From NCBI RefSeq assembly GCF_900112135.1, contig NZ_FOLC01000011.1:1-64000 (forward strand): a DNA stretch of 64,000 nt, in the 5' to 3' direction. Positions 18,180 through 25,324 of this stretch are shown here, piece after piece. This DNA comes from Collimonas sp. OK412. GTDB lineage: Bacteria; Pseudomonadota; Gammaproteobacteria; Burkholderiales; Burkholderiaceae_D. The translations under genes were made by a program, and so were the position numbers. Below the pieces are notes generated by a model, which was given only the letters and a program-made list of their open reading frames with translations, was not told the DNA's origin and searched no databases. Numbering within the stretch: the stretch's first letter is position 1; each line of letters starts with the position of its first letter.

Positions 18180-18680
18180 ATGAACACCAGCGCGGCCTTG
18201 AAACTTGATCGAATTGATTTACGCATTCTTTGCCATTTGCAGCAAAACAGCCGCATCACTAACGTCGCGCTGGCCGATCTGGTCGGCTTGTCGCCAAGCC
18301 CTTGCCTGATCCGCGTCAAACGCCTTGAGAAAGCCGGGTACATCTCCGGTTACGGCGCCCATATTCAGCTGGAAAAACTCAGCAACGTCCAGATTGTGTT
18401 CACCGAAGTCACCTTGTCCGATCATCGCCGCGAAGATTTTGCAAAGTTCGAAGCCAGCATCCGAGGCATTGACGAAATTGTCGAATGCCATCTGGTCAGC
18501 GGCGGTTACGACTACCTGCTGAAATTCGTCACCCAAGGCGTGGTGCATTACCAGAGCATCATCGAAAATCTGCTGGAACAACATCTCAACATTGAAAAAT
18601 ATTTCAGCTATATCGTCATCAAGTCGCCGTTCATCAAAAGCCAGTATCCGCTGGAAAAATTCATCACGTCGCAGAATTGA
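18180..18680 (+). CDS. Lrp/AsnC-family transcriptional regulator
   Basis: This 166-residue regulator has an N-terminal winged helix-turn-helix (DRIDLRILCHLQQNSRITN, ADLVGLSPSPCLIRVKRLE, AGYISGYGA) and a C-terminal RAM/ligand-binding domain (VECHLVSGGYDYLLKFV, the glycine turn typical of the family). The ATG at 18180 is six bases after GGAG; ATGs at 18165 and 18177 are alternatives. It follows the aminotransferase by 153 bp on the same strand. Lrp-family proteins beside amino-acid catabolic genes usually act as substrate-responsive local activators, which is the likely role here. Confidence 0.92.
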   Translation: MNTSAALKLDRIDLRILCHLQQNSRITNVALADLVGLSPSPCLIRVKRLEKAGYISGYGAHIQLEKLSNVQIVFTEVTLSDHRREDFAKFEASIRGIDEIVECHLVSGGYDYLLKFVTQGVVHYQSIIENLLEQHLNIEKYFSYIVIKSPFIKSQYPLEKFITSQN

Positions 18681-18726
18681 GCATCGAAAACTGAGTATTT
18701 TCCAGGGCGCGACGCCGGGTCGATTC

Positions 18727-19635
18727 TTATTTCGACCTGTCAGCGGCATCGAGGTTGGAAAAATACTCCTGCAGGAACTCAACGCAGACCCGCACCTTGG
18801 ACGAGTTACTCAAGCGCGATGGATAAACCGCCCAGACGTTGGCCTCCTGGCTGTACGCCGGCAATATCCTGAGCAACTGGCCATTTTGCAGATATTGACC
18901 GACGTCCCAGATTGAACGCAGCACCACACCGCGGCCGTCGATGGCCCATTGCACTGCCACTTCACCGTGATTGGTCGACAGCGGCCCGGTGACCTTGACC
19001 GTTTGCTCGTCGCCGTTGGCACGCAACTTCCACACGCCGAACGGATGATCGCGTTCCTTGATCACCAGGCAGTCGTGTTGCGCCAGTTCGCCGAGCGTCT
19101 GCGGCTGGCCGCGCTTCTCCAGATATGCCGGGGCCGCGCACAAGACCCGATGGTTCGACGCTAGCCGGCGTGCAATCAGGTGAGGCGCAATCTCATCGCC
19201 GACCCGGACATCCAGATCAAAACCTTCGCTGGCGATATCCACCAGCCGATCGAACACCTCAAAACGCACCGACAACAGCGGATAACGCTCCAGCAACAGC
19301 GAAATCGCCGGACCGACGACATTGCGGCCGAAACCGAAACTGCTGCTGATGCGCAGCGCCCCACGCGGCACCTGGCGCTTGATCGACACCTCCTGCAGCA
19401 GATGATCGATATCGTCGAGTATTCGCTGCGCCCAGTGATAAATGCGCTCGCCTTCCTCCGTGATTACAACGCTGCGCGTGGTGCGCTGAAATAATCGGGT
19501 TGCCAGTTCTTCTTCGAGAATCCGGATACGTTTGCTGACATAGGCAGGAGAACTGCCCAGTTCATCGGCGGCAGCCGAGAAGCTCGATTTACGCACTACG
19601 GCGATAAATACGCGCAAGTCTTCCGGGGTCGGCAT
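18727..19635 (-). CDS. dmlR: LysR-family regulator, DmlR-like
   Basis: This 302-residue LysR-type regulator has the N-terminal helix-turn-helix DLRVFIAVVRKSSFSAAADE, SPAYVSKRIRILEEEL and the wing RLFQRTTRSVVITEEG, followed by the substrate-binding domain. It is divergent from the D-malate/tartrate dehydrogenase gene 137 bp away, the arrangement of E. coli dmlR and dmlA, which supports the symbol; the target inference rests on this layout. The ATG at 19635 fits the family N terminus. A perfect inverted repeat lies between the two genes. Confidence 0.88.
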   Translation of the reverse strand: MPTPEDLRVFIAVVRKSSFSAAADELGSSPAYVSKRIRILEEELATRLFQRTTRSVVITEEGERIYHWAQRILDDIDHLLQEVSIKRQVPRGALRISSSFGFGRNVVGPAISLLLERYPLLSVRFEVFDRLVDIASEGFDLDVRVGDEIAPHLIARRLASNHRVLCAAPAYLEKRGQPQTLGELAQHDCLVIKERDHPFGVWKLRANGDEQTVKVTGPLSTNHGEVAVQWAIDGRGVVLRSIWDVGQYLQNGQLLRILPAYSQEANVWAVYPSRLSNSSKVRVCVEFLQEYFSNLDAADRSK

Positions 19636-19675
19636 TTTATTCACGATCTGTGCACAATGCTTCAACAAAACACAG

Positions 19676-19704
19676 ATTATATTCCCAATCAGAGTGAATA
19701 TAAT
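19676..19704. promoter_or_regulatory. Probable LysR operator between dmlR-like and dmlA-like genes
   Basis: ATTATATTC and GAATATAAT form a perfect 9-bp inverted repeat with an 11-base spacer (29 bp in total), inside the 137-bp divergent promoter. The size and symmetry fit a LysR-type regulator site (T-N11-A class), and the AT-rich arms could overlap a -10 element. Confidence 0.6.
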
Positions 19705-19772
19705 GTTCTGCATTAGCTTGTGAATCTGGCGGCACATTTCCCGGGCCGACACCGCCACAGAAAAAGGAAATC

Positions 19773-20864
19773 ATGAATACCACCTACAAAATCGCCGTGC
19801 TCGCCGGTGACGGCATCGGCAAAGAAGTCATGCCGGAAGGCCTGCGCGCAATCAGCGCCGCCGCCAGACGCTTCGGCATCACGCTGGAATTGACGGAATT
19901 CGACTGGGCCAGTTGCGACTACTACGCAGCAACCGGCGGCATGATGCCGGAAGACTGGAAAGCACAACTCTCGGGAATGGATGCTATTTATTTTGGCGCG
20001 GTCGGCTGGCCCGCCATCGTCCCTGACCATATTTCCCTATGGGGATCGCTGCTGAAATTCCGTCGCGAATTCGACCAATATATCAACCTGCGCCCGGCGC
20101 AGACTTTCGATGGCGTGCGCAGTCCGCTGGCGGGACGTGCGGCGGGTGACATCGACATGATGATCGTGCGTGAAAACACGGAAGGGGAATACTCATCGGT
20201 CGGCGGCATCATGTACGAAGGTACGCCACATGAGATCGTCATGCAGCAGGCAGTATTCTCTCGCCGCGGCACCGAACGGGTATTGAAGTATGCATTCGAG
20301 CTGGCCCGGACTCGCGCCCGCAAGCACGTCACTGTCGCCACCAAGAGCAACGGCATTTCGATTTCCATGCCTTGGTGGGACGCCAGGGCGGCGGAAGTCG
20401 CCGGCACTTACCCGGATGTAGCCTGGGACAAGCAGCACATCGATATCCTGTGCGCGCGTTTCGTGCTGCAGCCGCAACGCTTCGATGTAGTGGTCGCCTC
20501 CAATCTGTTCGGCGACATCCTGTCCGACCTGGGTCCGGCATGTACCGGAACCATCGGCCTGGCGCCATCGGCCAACCTGAATCCGGAACGCAATTTCCCA
20601 TCGCTGTTTGAACCGGTGCACGGCTCCGCACCCGACATCTACGGCAAGAATATCGCCAATCCGGTGGCGATGATCTGGTCCGGCGCCATGATGCTCGATT
20701 TCCTCACCAAGGGCAGCGGCGCCGGCCGGCAAGCACATGACGCCATCGTCGCCGCGATCAAGTCGGTGCTGGCGAGCGGACCGCACACCGGCGATCTGGG
20801 CGGCAATGCCTCCACCACCGAGATGGGACAAGCTATCGCCCGCCTGATCAGCGATGCTGCCTGA
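19773..20864 (+). CDS. dmlA: Tartrate dehydrogenase / D-malate dehydrogenase (decarboxylating)
   Basis: This 363-residue member of the isocitrate/isopropylmalate dehydrogenase family is of the TtuC/DmlA type: NAD-dependent oxidative decarboxylation of D-malate (to pyruvate) or tartrate. The start IAVLAGDGIGKEVMPEGLRA, the substrate-binding MIVRENTEGEYSSVGG and the metal-binding NLFGDILSDLGPA are conserved. The length equals the family norm. It opens a four-gene operon with succinate-semialdehyde dehydrogenase (8 bp gap), deacylase and cupin genes. D-malate or tartrate specificity cannot be separated by eye. Confidence 0.9.
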   Translation: MNTTYKIAVLAGDGIGKEVMPEGLRAISAAARRFGITLELTEFDWASCDYYAATGGMMPEDWKAQLSGMDAIYFGAVGWPAIVPDHISLWGSLLKFRREFDQYINLRPAQTFDGVRSPLAGRAAGDIDMMIVRENTEGEYSSVGGIMYEGTPHEIVMQQAVFSRRGTERVLKYAFELARTRARKHVTVATKSNGISISMPWWDARAAEVAGTYPDVAWDKQHIDILCARFVLQPQRFDVVVASNLFGDILSDLGPACTGTIGLAPSANLNPERNFPSLFEPVHGSAPDIYGKNIANPVAMIWSGAMMLDFLTKGSGAGRQAHDAIVAAIKSVLASGPHTGDLGGNASTTEMGQAIARLISDAA

Positions 20865-20872
20865 GGTGCGCC

Positions 20873-22381
20873 ATGAAACTCTTATCGGAAGAACCGTTCA
20901 TGCCTCTCTTGTTAAATAATCCGGAACTGCTACGTTCACAGCATTTTATCGGCGGCACCTGGCGCGCAGCCCACAGCGGCGCCAGCTTTGCCGTCGCCGA
21001 TCCGGCCAGCGGCCAGGATTTCACCGCAGTGGCCGATGGCGATGCCGCCGACGCCCGCGCCGCCAGCGATGCCGCGCATACGGCGCTGGAACCGTGGCGG
21101 CAAACCAGCGCCCGCGACCGTGCCCGTCTGCTCAAGCGCTGGCACGCGCTGATTCTTGCCAACACCGACGATCTCGCCAAGCTGATCTGCCGCGAACAAG
21201 GCAAGCCGTTGGCGGAAGCGCGGGGCGAGGTTGCCTATGGCGCTACATATGTCGAATGGTTTGCCGAAGAAGCGGTACGCGCCTACGGCGACGTGATTCC
21301 CGACCAGGTCCGCGGCAAACGCATGAGTGTGGTGCGCGAGGCGGTTGGCGTCGTGGCGGCAATCACGCCCTGGAATTTTCCGCTGGCGATGATTGCTCGC
21401 AAGATCGCACCGGCGCTGGCCGCCGGTTGCACGGTGGTGGCCAAGCCGGCCGAAGATACGCCGCTGACCGCGCTGGCTCTGGTCTGGCTGGCCGAGCAAG
21501 CTGGCTTCCCGCCAGGCGTGATCAATATCGTCTGCGCCTCGCGCACCCAAACCCCGGCTGTGGTCGACGATTGGCTGCAAGACAGCCGGGTGCGCAAGAT
21601 CACCTTCACCGGGTCCACCCCGGTGGGCAAACATCTGGCGCGCGGTTCTGCCTCTACCTTGAAAAAATTATCGCTTGAGCTGGGCGGCAACGCGCCGTTC
21701 ATCGTCTTCGACGACGCCAATCTGGATGCCGCGGTCAACGGTTTGATGGCAGCCAAATTCCGCAACGGCGGCCAGACTTGCGTGTCGCCCAACCGGGTGT
21801 ATGTGCAAGATTCCGTGTACCAGGCTTTTGCCGACAAACTGGTGGCGCGGGTGGCAGCGCTCAAGATTGGCCCCGGCAATGCCGATGGCGTCCAGATCGG
21901 GCCGATGATCAATGCCCGCGCGATCGAAAAAATCTCGCTCCATGTGCAGGATGCTCTGGCCCACGGCGCCCGCCTGTTATTGGGCGGCTCTGCGGTACGC
22001 AACGACCTCGCCAGCGGACCGTTTTACTACGCGCCGACCATACTCGGCGACGCCACCACAGACATGTTGCTGTTCAAGGAAGAAACCTTCGGCCCGGTGG
22101 TGCCGCTGTTTCGCTTCAGCAGCGAAGAACAAGCCATACAAATGGCTAACGACACACCGTTCGGCCTGGCCGCCTATTTCTACGCCGCCGACGCAGCGCG
22201 CATCTGGCGTGTTTCAAACCACTTGGAAAGCGGCATCGTCGGCATCAACGAAGGCGCGCTGGCGAGCGAAGCGGCGCCGTTCGGCGGCGTCAAGGAATCC
22301 GGTTATGGCCGCGAAGGCTCGCGCTACGGTCTGGATGACTACATGCACACCAAATACCTGTGCCAGGGCGGCTTGGCTTGA
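20873..22381 (+). CDS. gabD: NAD(P)-dependent succinate-semialdehyde dehydrogenase
   Basis: This 502-residue aldehyde dehydrogenase closely follows the GabD pattern: EQGKPLAEARGEVAYGATYV, EWFAEEAVRAYGD, AAITPWNFPLAMI, FTGSTPVGKHL, the catalytic glutamate in LELGGNAPFIVFDDANLD and the catalytic cysteine in RNGGQTCVSPNR. It converts succinate semialdehyde to succinate, the last step of GABA use. The ATG at 20873 follows AGGTG; a second start at 20900 (GGAAG upstream) would give 493 residues, closer to E. coli GabD. It sits eight bases after dmlA. Confidence 0.9.
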   Translation: MKLLSEEPFMPLLLNNPELLRSQHFIGGTWRAAHSGASFAVADPASGQDFTAVADGDAADARAASDAAHTALEPWRQTSARDRARLLKRWHALILANTDDLAKLICREQGKPLAEARGEVAYGATYVEWFAEEAVRAYGDVIPDQVRGKRMSVVREAVGVVAAITPWNFPLAMIARKIAPALAAGCTVVAKPAEDTPLTALALVWLAEQAGFPPGVINIVCASRTQTPAVVDDWLQDSRVRKITFTGSTPVGKHLARGSASTLKKLSLELGGNAPFIVFDDANLDAAVNGLMAAKFRNGGQTCVSPNRVYVQDSVYQAFADKLVARVAALKIGPGNADGVQIGPMINARAIEKISLHVQDALAHGARLLLGGSAVRNDLASGPFYYAPTILGDATTDMLLFKEETFGPVVPLFRFSSEEQAIQMANDTPFGLAAYFYAADAARIWRVSNHLESGIVGINEGALASEAAPFGGVKESGYGREGSRYGLDDYMHTKYLCQGGLA

Positions 22382-22430
22382 ATGCAATCAGTCTTTCGTC
22401 AACCTTTTCCCTACTTTCAAGATCGAAGCC

Positions 22431-23396
22431 ATGAGCAGCGCCTTCCCTGAATATCCGATCGAAATCGCCTTTCCCGATCTGCTGCCCTACAGTGCGGGCA
22501 ATACCGATATCCCGTACGTGCATAGCTTTTCCTCGCAGGGCGACGGCCCTCACGTCATGATCAATGCCCTCACGCATGGCAACGAAGTGTGCGGCGCAAT
22601 CGTGGTCAAGGCATTACTGGATCTTGGCCTCAAGCCACGTCGTGGCAAATTGACGCTGTCCTTCGCAAATGTCGAGGGATACCAGCGCTTCGATCCGCTG
22701 CGCCCGGATGCATCGCGTTTTGTCGATCAAGATTTGAATCGCGTCTGGACCCGCGAAGTGCTTGACGACCAAACGCGTGATTCGTCCGAATTGCGCCGCG
22801 CGCGCGCCATGTTGCCGGTGATCGATACGGTCGATTTATTGCTGGACATTCATTCCATGCATGAACGCAGCGCACCGCTGATCGTTTCCGGCCCGCTGCC
22901 CAAAGGCATAGCGCTGGCGCGGCAATTGAATATTCCTCAGCATGTGATCAGCGATGCCGGCCATCCCGAGGGTCGCCGCATGCGCGACTATGGCGCCTTT
23001 GGCGACAACGCCAGCGCTAGAAACGCGTTGTTGATCGAGTGCGGCCAGCACTGGGAAGCTGCCAGTGTCACGGTTGCCAAGCACAGTACCGCGCGCTTCC
23101 TGTTGCTGGCCGGTGTCATCGAACGCAGCGACTTGCCGGACGATTGGTGGCCTGAGCCGTCTACCGCCAGCATCGTCATCCAGGTTACGCAACCGGTAGT
23201 CGCCAGCAGCATGGACTTCCGCTTTGCCGGCGCCTATACCGGCCTCGAAACCTTTGCCGAACAAGGCACGGTAATCGGCTGGGACAGCGGCCAGCCAGTC
23301 ACCACTCCCTATCCTGATTGCGTATTGGTGATGCCATCCTTGCGTCAGCTGCGGCCCGGTGTCACGGTGGTCCGTTTCGGACGCATTCTGGACTAG
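22431..23396 (+). CDS. Succinylglutamate desuccinylase/aspartoacylase family metallo-deacylase
   Basis: The 321-residue protein belongs to the M14-like AstE/ASPA family of zinc amidohydrolases. Zinc ligands are visible as THGNEVCG (H and E) and LLDIHSMHERS (second H); DQDLNRVW is the substrate-binding arginine region of this family. It would release an acyl group from an N-acyl amino acid or amide. The ATG at 22431 lacks a strong ribosome site, but translation may be coupled to the gabD stop 50 bp upstream. Its presence after gabD suggests the operon handles an N-acylated precursor yielding succinate semialdehyde or a malate/tartrate-like acid. Confidence 0.85.
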   Translation: MSSAFPEYPIEIAFPDLLPYSAGNTDIPYVHSFSSQGDGPHVMINALTHGNEVCGAIVVKALLDLGLKPRRGKLTLSFANVEGYQRFDPLRPDASRFVDQDLNRVWTREVLDDQTRDSSELRRARAMLPVIDTVDLLLDIHSMHERSAPLIVSGPLPKGIALARQLNIPQHVISDAGHPEGRRMRDYGAFGDNASARNALLIECGQHWEAASVTVAKHSTARFLLLAGVIERSDLPDDWWPEPSTASIVIQVTQPVVASSMDFRFAGAYTGLETFAEQGTVIGWDSGQPVTTPYPDCVLVMPSLRQLRPGVTVVRFGRILD

Positions 23397-23463
23397 CCAT
23401 CTACATTTTCAACACCGACTACGACTGTCTCAATTTTTTTAACGCCCGCATCCGCTACTCACC

Positions 23464-23835
23464 ATGACAACTGCAACCATCATCAGCTACGCCGAGATCC
23501 AACCAGATATTTCCGTTCGCCAGCCGGATCCGGAGATGCGCGTCAAGGGCGCACCGCAAAGAACCACACGCAGTTATTTCGTTGACCCTTCATTCGGATT
23601 GAGTTCCGGTATCTGGAGTGCAGAAACCGGCGCCTACAAGATTTCAATGGCAACATCCAAACATGAATTCTTTCACATCCTTACCGGCAAAGTCGAAATC
23701 AGCTGCGACAGCACCGGTGCAGTCAAGTCGTTCGGTCCCGGCGACACCGGCATCATCCCGCCCGGCTTTACCGGCATGTTTGAAATCGTCGAGAGCGCCA
23801 GCAAGTTTTATGTCGTAACCGACCGCAATCTCTGA
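23464..23835 (+). CDS. Small cupin-domain protein (DUF861 / EutQ-like)
   Basis: This 123-residue protein is a single-domain cupin: the core reads GIWSAETGAYKIS, EFFHILTGKVEIS, FGPGDTGIIPPGFTGMFEIVE, fitting the Cupin_3 (DUF861) family. Such proteins accompany amine and amino-acid catabolic operons, but their reaction is usually unknown. Only one histidine of the classical metal site is evident, so metal binding is uncertain. It is the last gene of the dmlA-gabD-deacylase operon, 67 bp after the deacylase. Confidence 0.82.
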   Translation: MTTATIISYAEIQPDISVRQPDPEMRVKGAPQRTTRSYFVDPSFGLSSGIWSAETGAYKISMATSKHEFFHILTGKVEISCDSTGAVKSFGPGDTGIIPPGFTGMFEIVESASKFYVVTDRNL

Positions 23836-23918
23836 TCCGACTGACTCGCCGCTGAAGTGCCCCTCAGGCAAGACCAAGGAGGCGGGCGGAAGTGATACGC
23901 TTGCCGAGCCTTCTCAGG

Positions 23919-24032
23919 AGGAGCGGCATCATCGCCCGCTTTGGCCGCTTCCCGCACCGCAACCGGATCCTGCAACGCCAGTCGACGCCTGAAGAACTGG
24001 AATTCCTGCGGCAGCCCGGATCGTCCTTTTAA
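23919..24032 (+). pseudogene. C-terminal remnant of a DUF924-family protein
   Basis: The plus-strand frame read from 23928 gives IIARFGRFPHRNRIL, then STPEELEFL and the terminal QPGSSF followed by TAA (24030-24032). Motifs RFGRFPHRN and GSSF are, from memory, the conserved end of DUF924 proteins. No start codon with a ribosome site and no N-terminal part of the roughly 190-residue family precede it. It is therefore best read as the decayed 3' end of a gene lost when the cupin operon or the sulfide module was brought together here. Confidence 0.6.
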
Positions 24033-24043
24033 GCCTTTTTGCC

Positions 24044-24913
24044 TTAAAAAGCGACGTTCAAGGGAATCTTCAGGTAACTCACGCCGTTCTCTTCCGCCGC
24101 CGGCAGCACGCCGGCGCAGATGTTGAGCTGGATCGACGGCAGCATCAGGGTCGGCAAGGCCAGCGTGGCGTCGCGCTGGTTGCGCATGGCGATGAATTCG
24201 CTTTCGCTGATGCCGTCGCGCACATGGATGTTTTCTGTACGCTGCTGAGCAACTGTCGCTTCGCAGGCAGGAGGCCGTCCGTCCGGCGGATAGTCGTGGC
24301 ATACGAACAGCCGGGTCGACGGCGGCAAAGCCAGCAACTTGCTCACTGAGCGATACAGGCTGCTGGCGCTGCCGCCGGGGAAGTCGCAGCGCGCGCTGCC
24401 GAGGTCGGGCATGAACAGCGTGTCGCCGACAAACGCGACGTCGTCGCCCACCAGATATGCCATGTCGGCTGGCGTGTGGCCCGGCACATGCAGCGCCTGC
24501 GCGCGCAAGCTGCCGATATGGAAAATCTCGCCTGGCGCGAACAAGTGGTCGAACTGGCTGCCATCCAGCAAAAATTCCGATTGCAGGTTGAATATTTTTT
24601 TGAATACGCCCTGCACCACCCTGATCTGGTCGCCGATGGCGATTGCGCCGCCCAGGCGCCGGCGCAGATAGGGCGCCGCCGAAATGTGATCGGCATGGGC
24701 ATGGGTTTCCAGCAGCCATTGCACCTTCAAGTCCTTGCTGCGCACGAATTCGATCACGCGGTCGGCCGAGGTAGTTGCGGTGCGGCCGGCGACCGGATCG
24801 TAATCAAGCACCGGATCGATGATCGCGCATTCGCTGCCTGCAGCGGCATAAACCACGTAAGTAAACGTGGCGGTATTCTCGTCAAAAATGACTTCTATTT
24901 GCGGACGTGCCAT
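24044..24913 (-). CDS. MBL-fold metallo-hydrolase, persulfide dioxygenase (ETHE1/Blh)-like
   Basis: The 289-residue metallo-beta-lactamase-fold protein has the metal motif ETHAHADHISAAPYL, later ligands in HVPGHTPADMAY and VGDTLFMPDLGSARCDFPGG, and a CHDYPPDGR segment, a pattern of ETHE1-type persulfide dioxygenases and the Blh protein of the BigR regulon. It would oxidise glutathione persulfide to sulfite downstream of sulfide:quinone oxidoreductase, whose gene is divergent 411 bp away. GGTGGAG lies just before the ATG at 24913. Confidence 0.88.
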   Translation of the reverse strand: MARPQIEVIFDENTATFTYVVYAAAGSECAIIDPVLDYDPVAGRTATTSADRVIEFVRSKDLKVQWLLETHAHADHISAAPYLRRRLGGAIAIGDQIRVVQGVFKKIFNLQSEFLLDGSQFDHLFAPGEIFHIGSLRAQALHVPGHTPADMAYLVGDDVAFVGDTLFMPDLGSARCDFPGGSASSLYRSVSKLLALPPSTRLFVCHDYPPDGRPPACEATVAQQRTENIHVRDGISESEFIAMRNQRDATLALPTLMLPSIQLNICAGVLPAAEENGVSYLKIPLNVAF

Positions 24914-24940
24914 CTATCTCCACCTCAAACTTAACAGTAC

Positions 24941-24960
24941 ATAACTATATATAACTATAT
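24941..24960. repeat. Tandem 10-bp AT-rich repeat upstream of the MBL hydrolase gene
   Basis: ATAACTATAT occurs twice in direct tandem, 28-47 bp before the ATG of the MBL hydrolase gene. Its place in the promoter suggests an operator for an ArsR-type repressor such as BigR, or a -10 region. No such regulator is encoded nearby. Confidence 0.45.
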
Positions 24961-25102
24961 ACAACATTGACAAATGCCTAATCCATCTTATATTATTAAC
25001 AATCAAACAAGTAGCAGGCAAGCAGCAACGCTACGTTTTAACAGATAACCTCACTGGAGAAAAACAAGATATGGCGCGGCCGCGAACCCTGACCGCACAT
25101 TG

Positions 25103-25297
25103 TTAACAGAATTGGTAACCGAAGGTCAATCCCTGGCTCCGGTCAGTCTCCCAAGGCGCCGTAAAAGCATCATTATCCACGCCTTCCCGCCGTGCCATCT
25201 TTAACAGGCTGCCGCCATCGCCCGTCGCGCCGCATGCGCTTGCCAGGATCAGACTGGAAATAAGAAGACTCAAGCAAAACCAAGTAAGTAGTGCCAC
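25103..25297 (-). CDS. Possible small exported peptide of 64 residues
   Basis: An open frame starting at GTG (25297) begins with a hydrophobic signal-like segment (WFCLSLLISSLILASAC) and continues with a short polar, acidic tail ending in LTFGYQFC. The cysteine after LASA could be a lipidation site, but the -3 residue is Ala rather than Leu, a poor lipobox. It lies upstream of and in line with the MBL hydrolase gene and divergent from the SQR gene. I do not recognise a family. It may be a real small secreted protein of the sulfide module or chance. Confidence 0.35.
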   Translation of the reverse strand: MALLTWFCLSLLISSLILASACGATGDGGSLLKMARREGVDNDAFTAPWETDRSQGLTFGYQFC

Positions 25298-25324
25298 CCG
25301 CCCATCACGATGGAATCAGCACCT

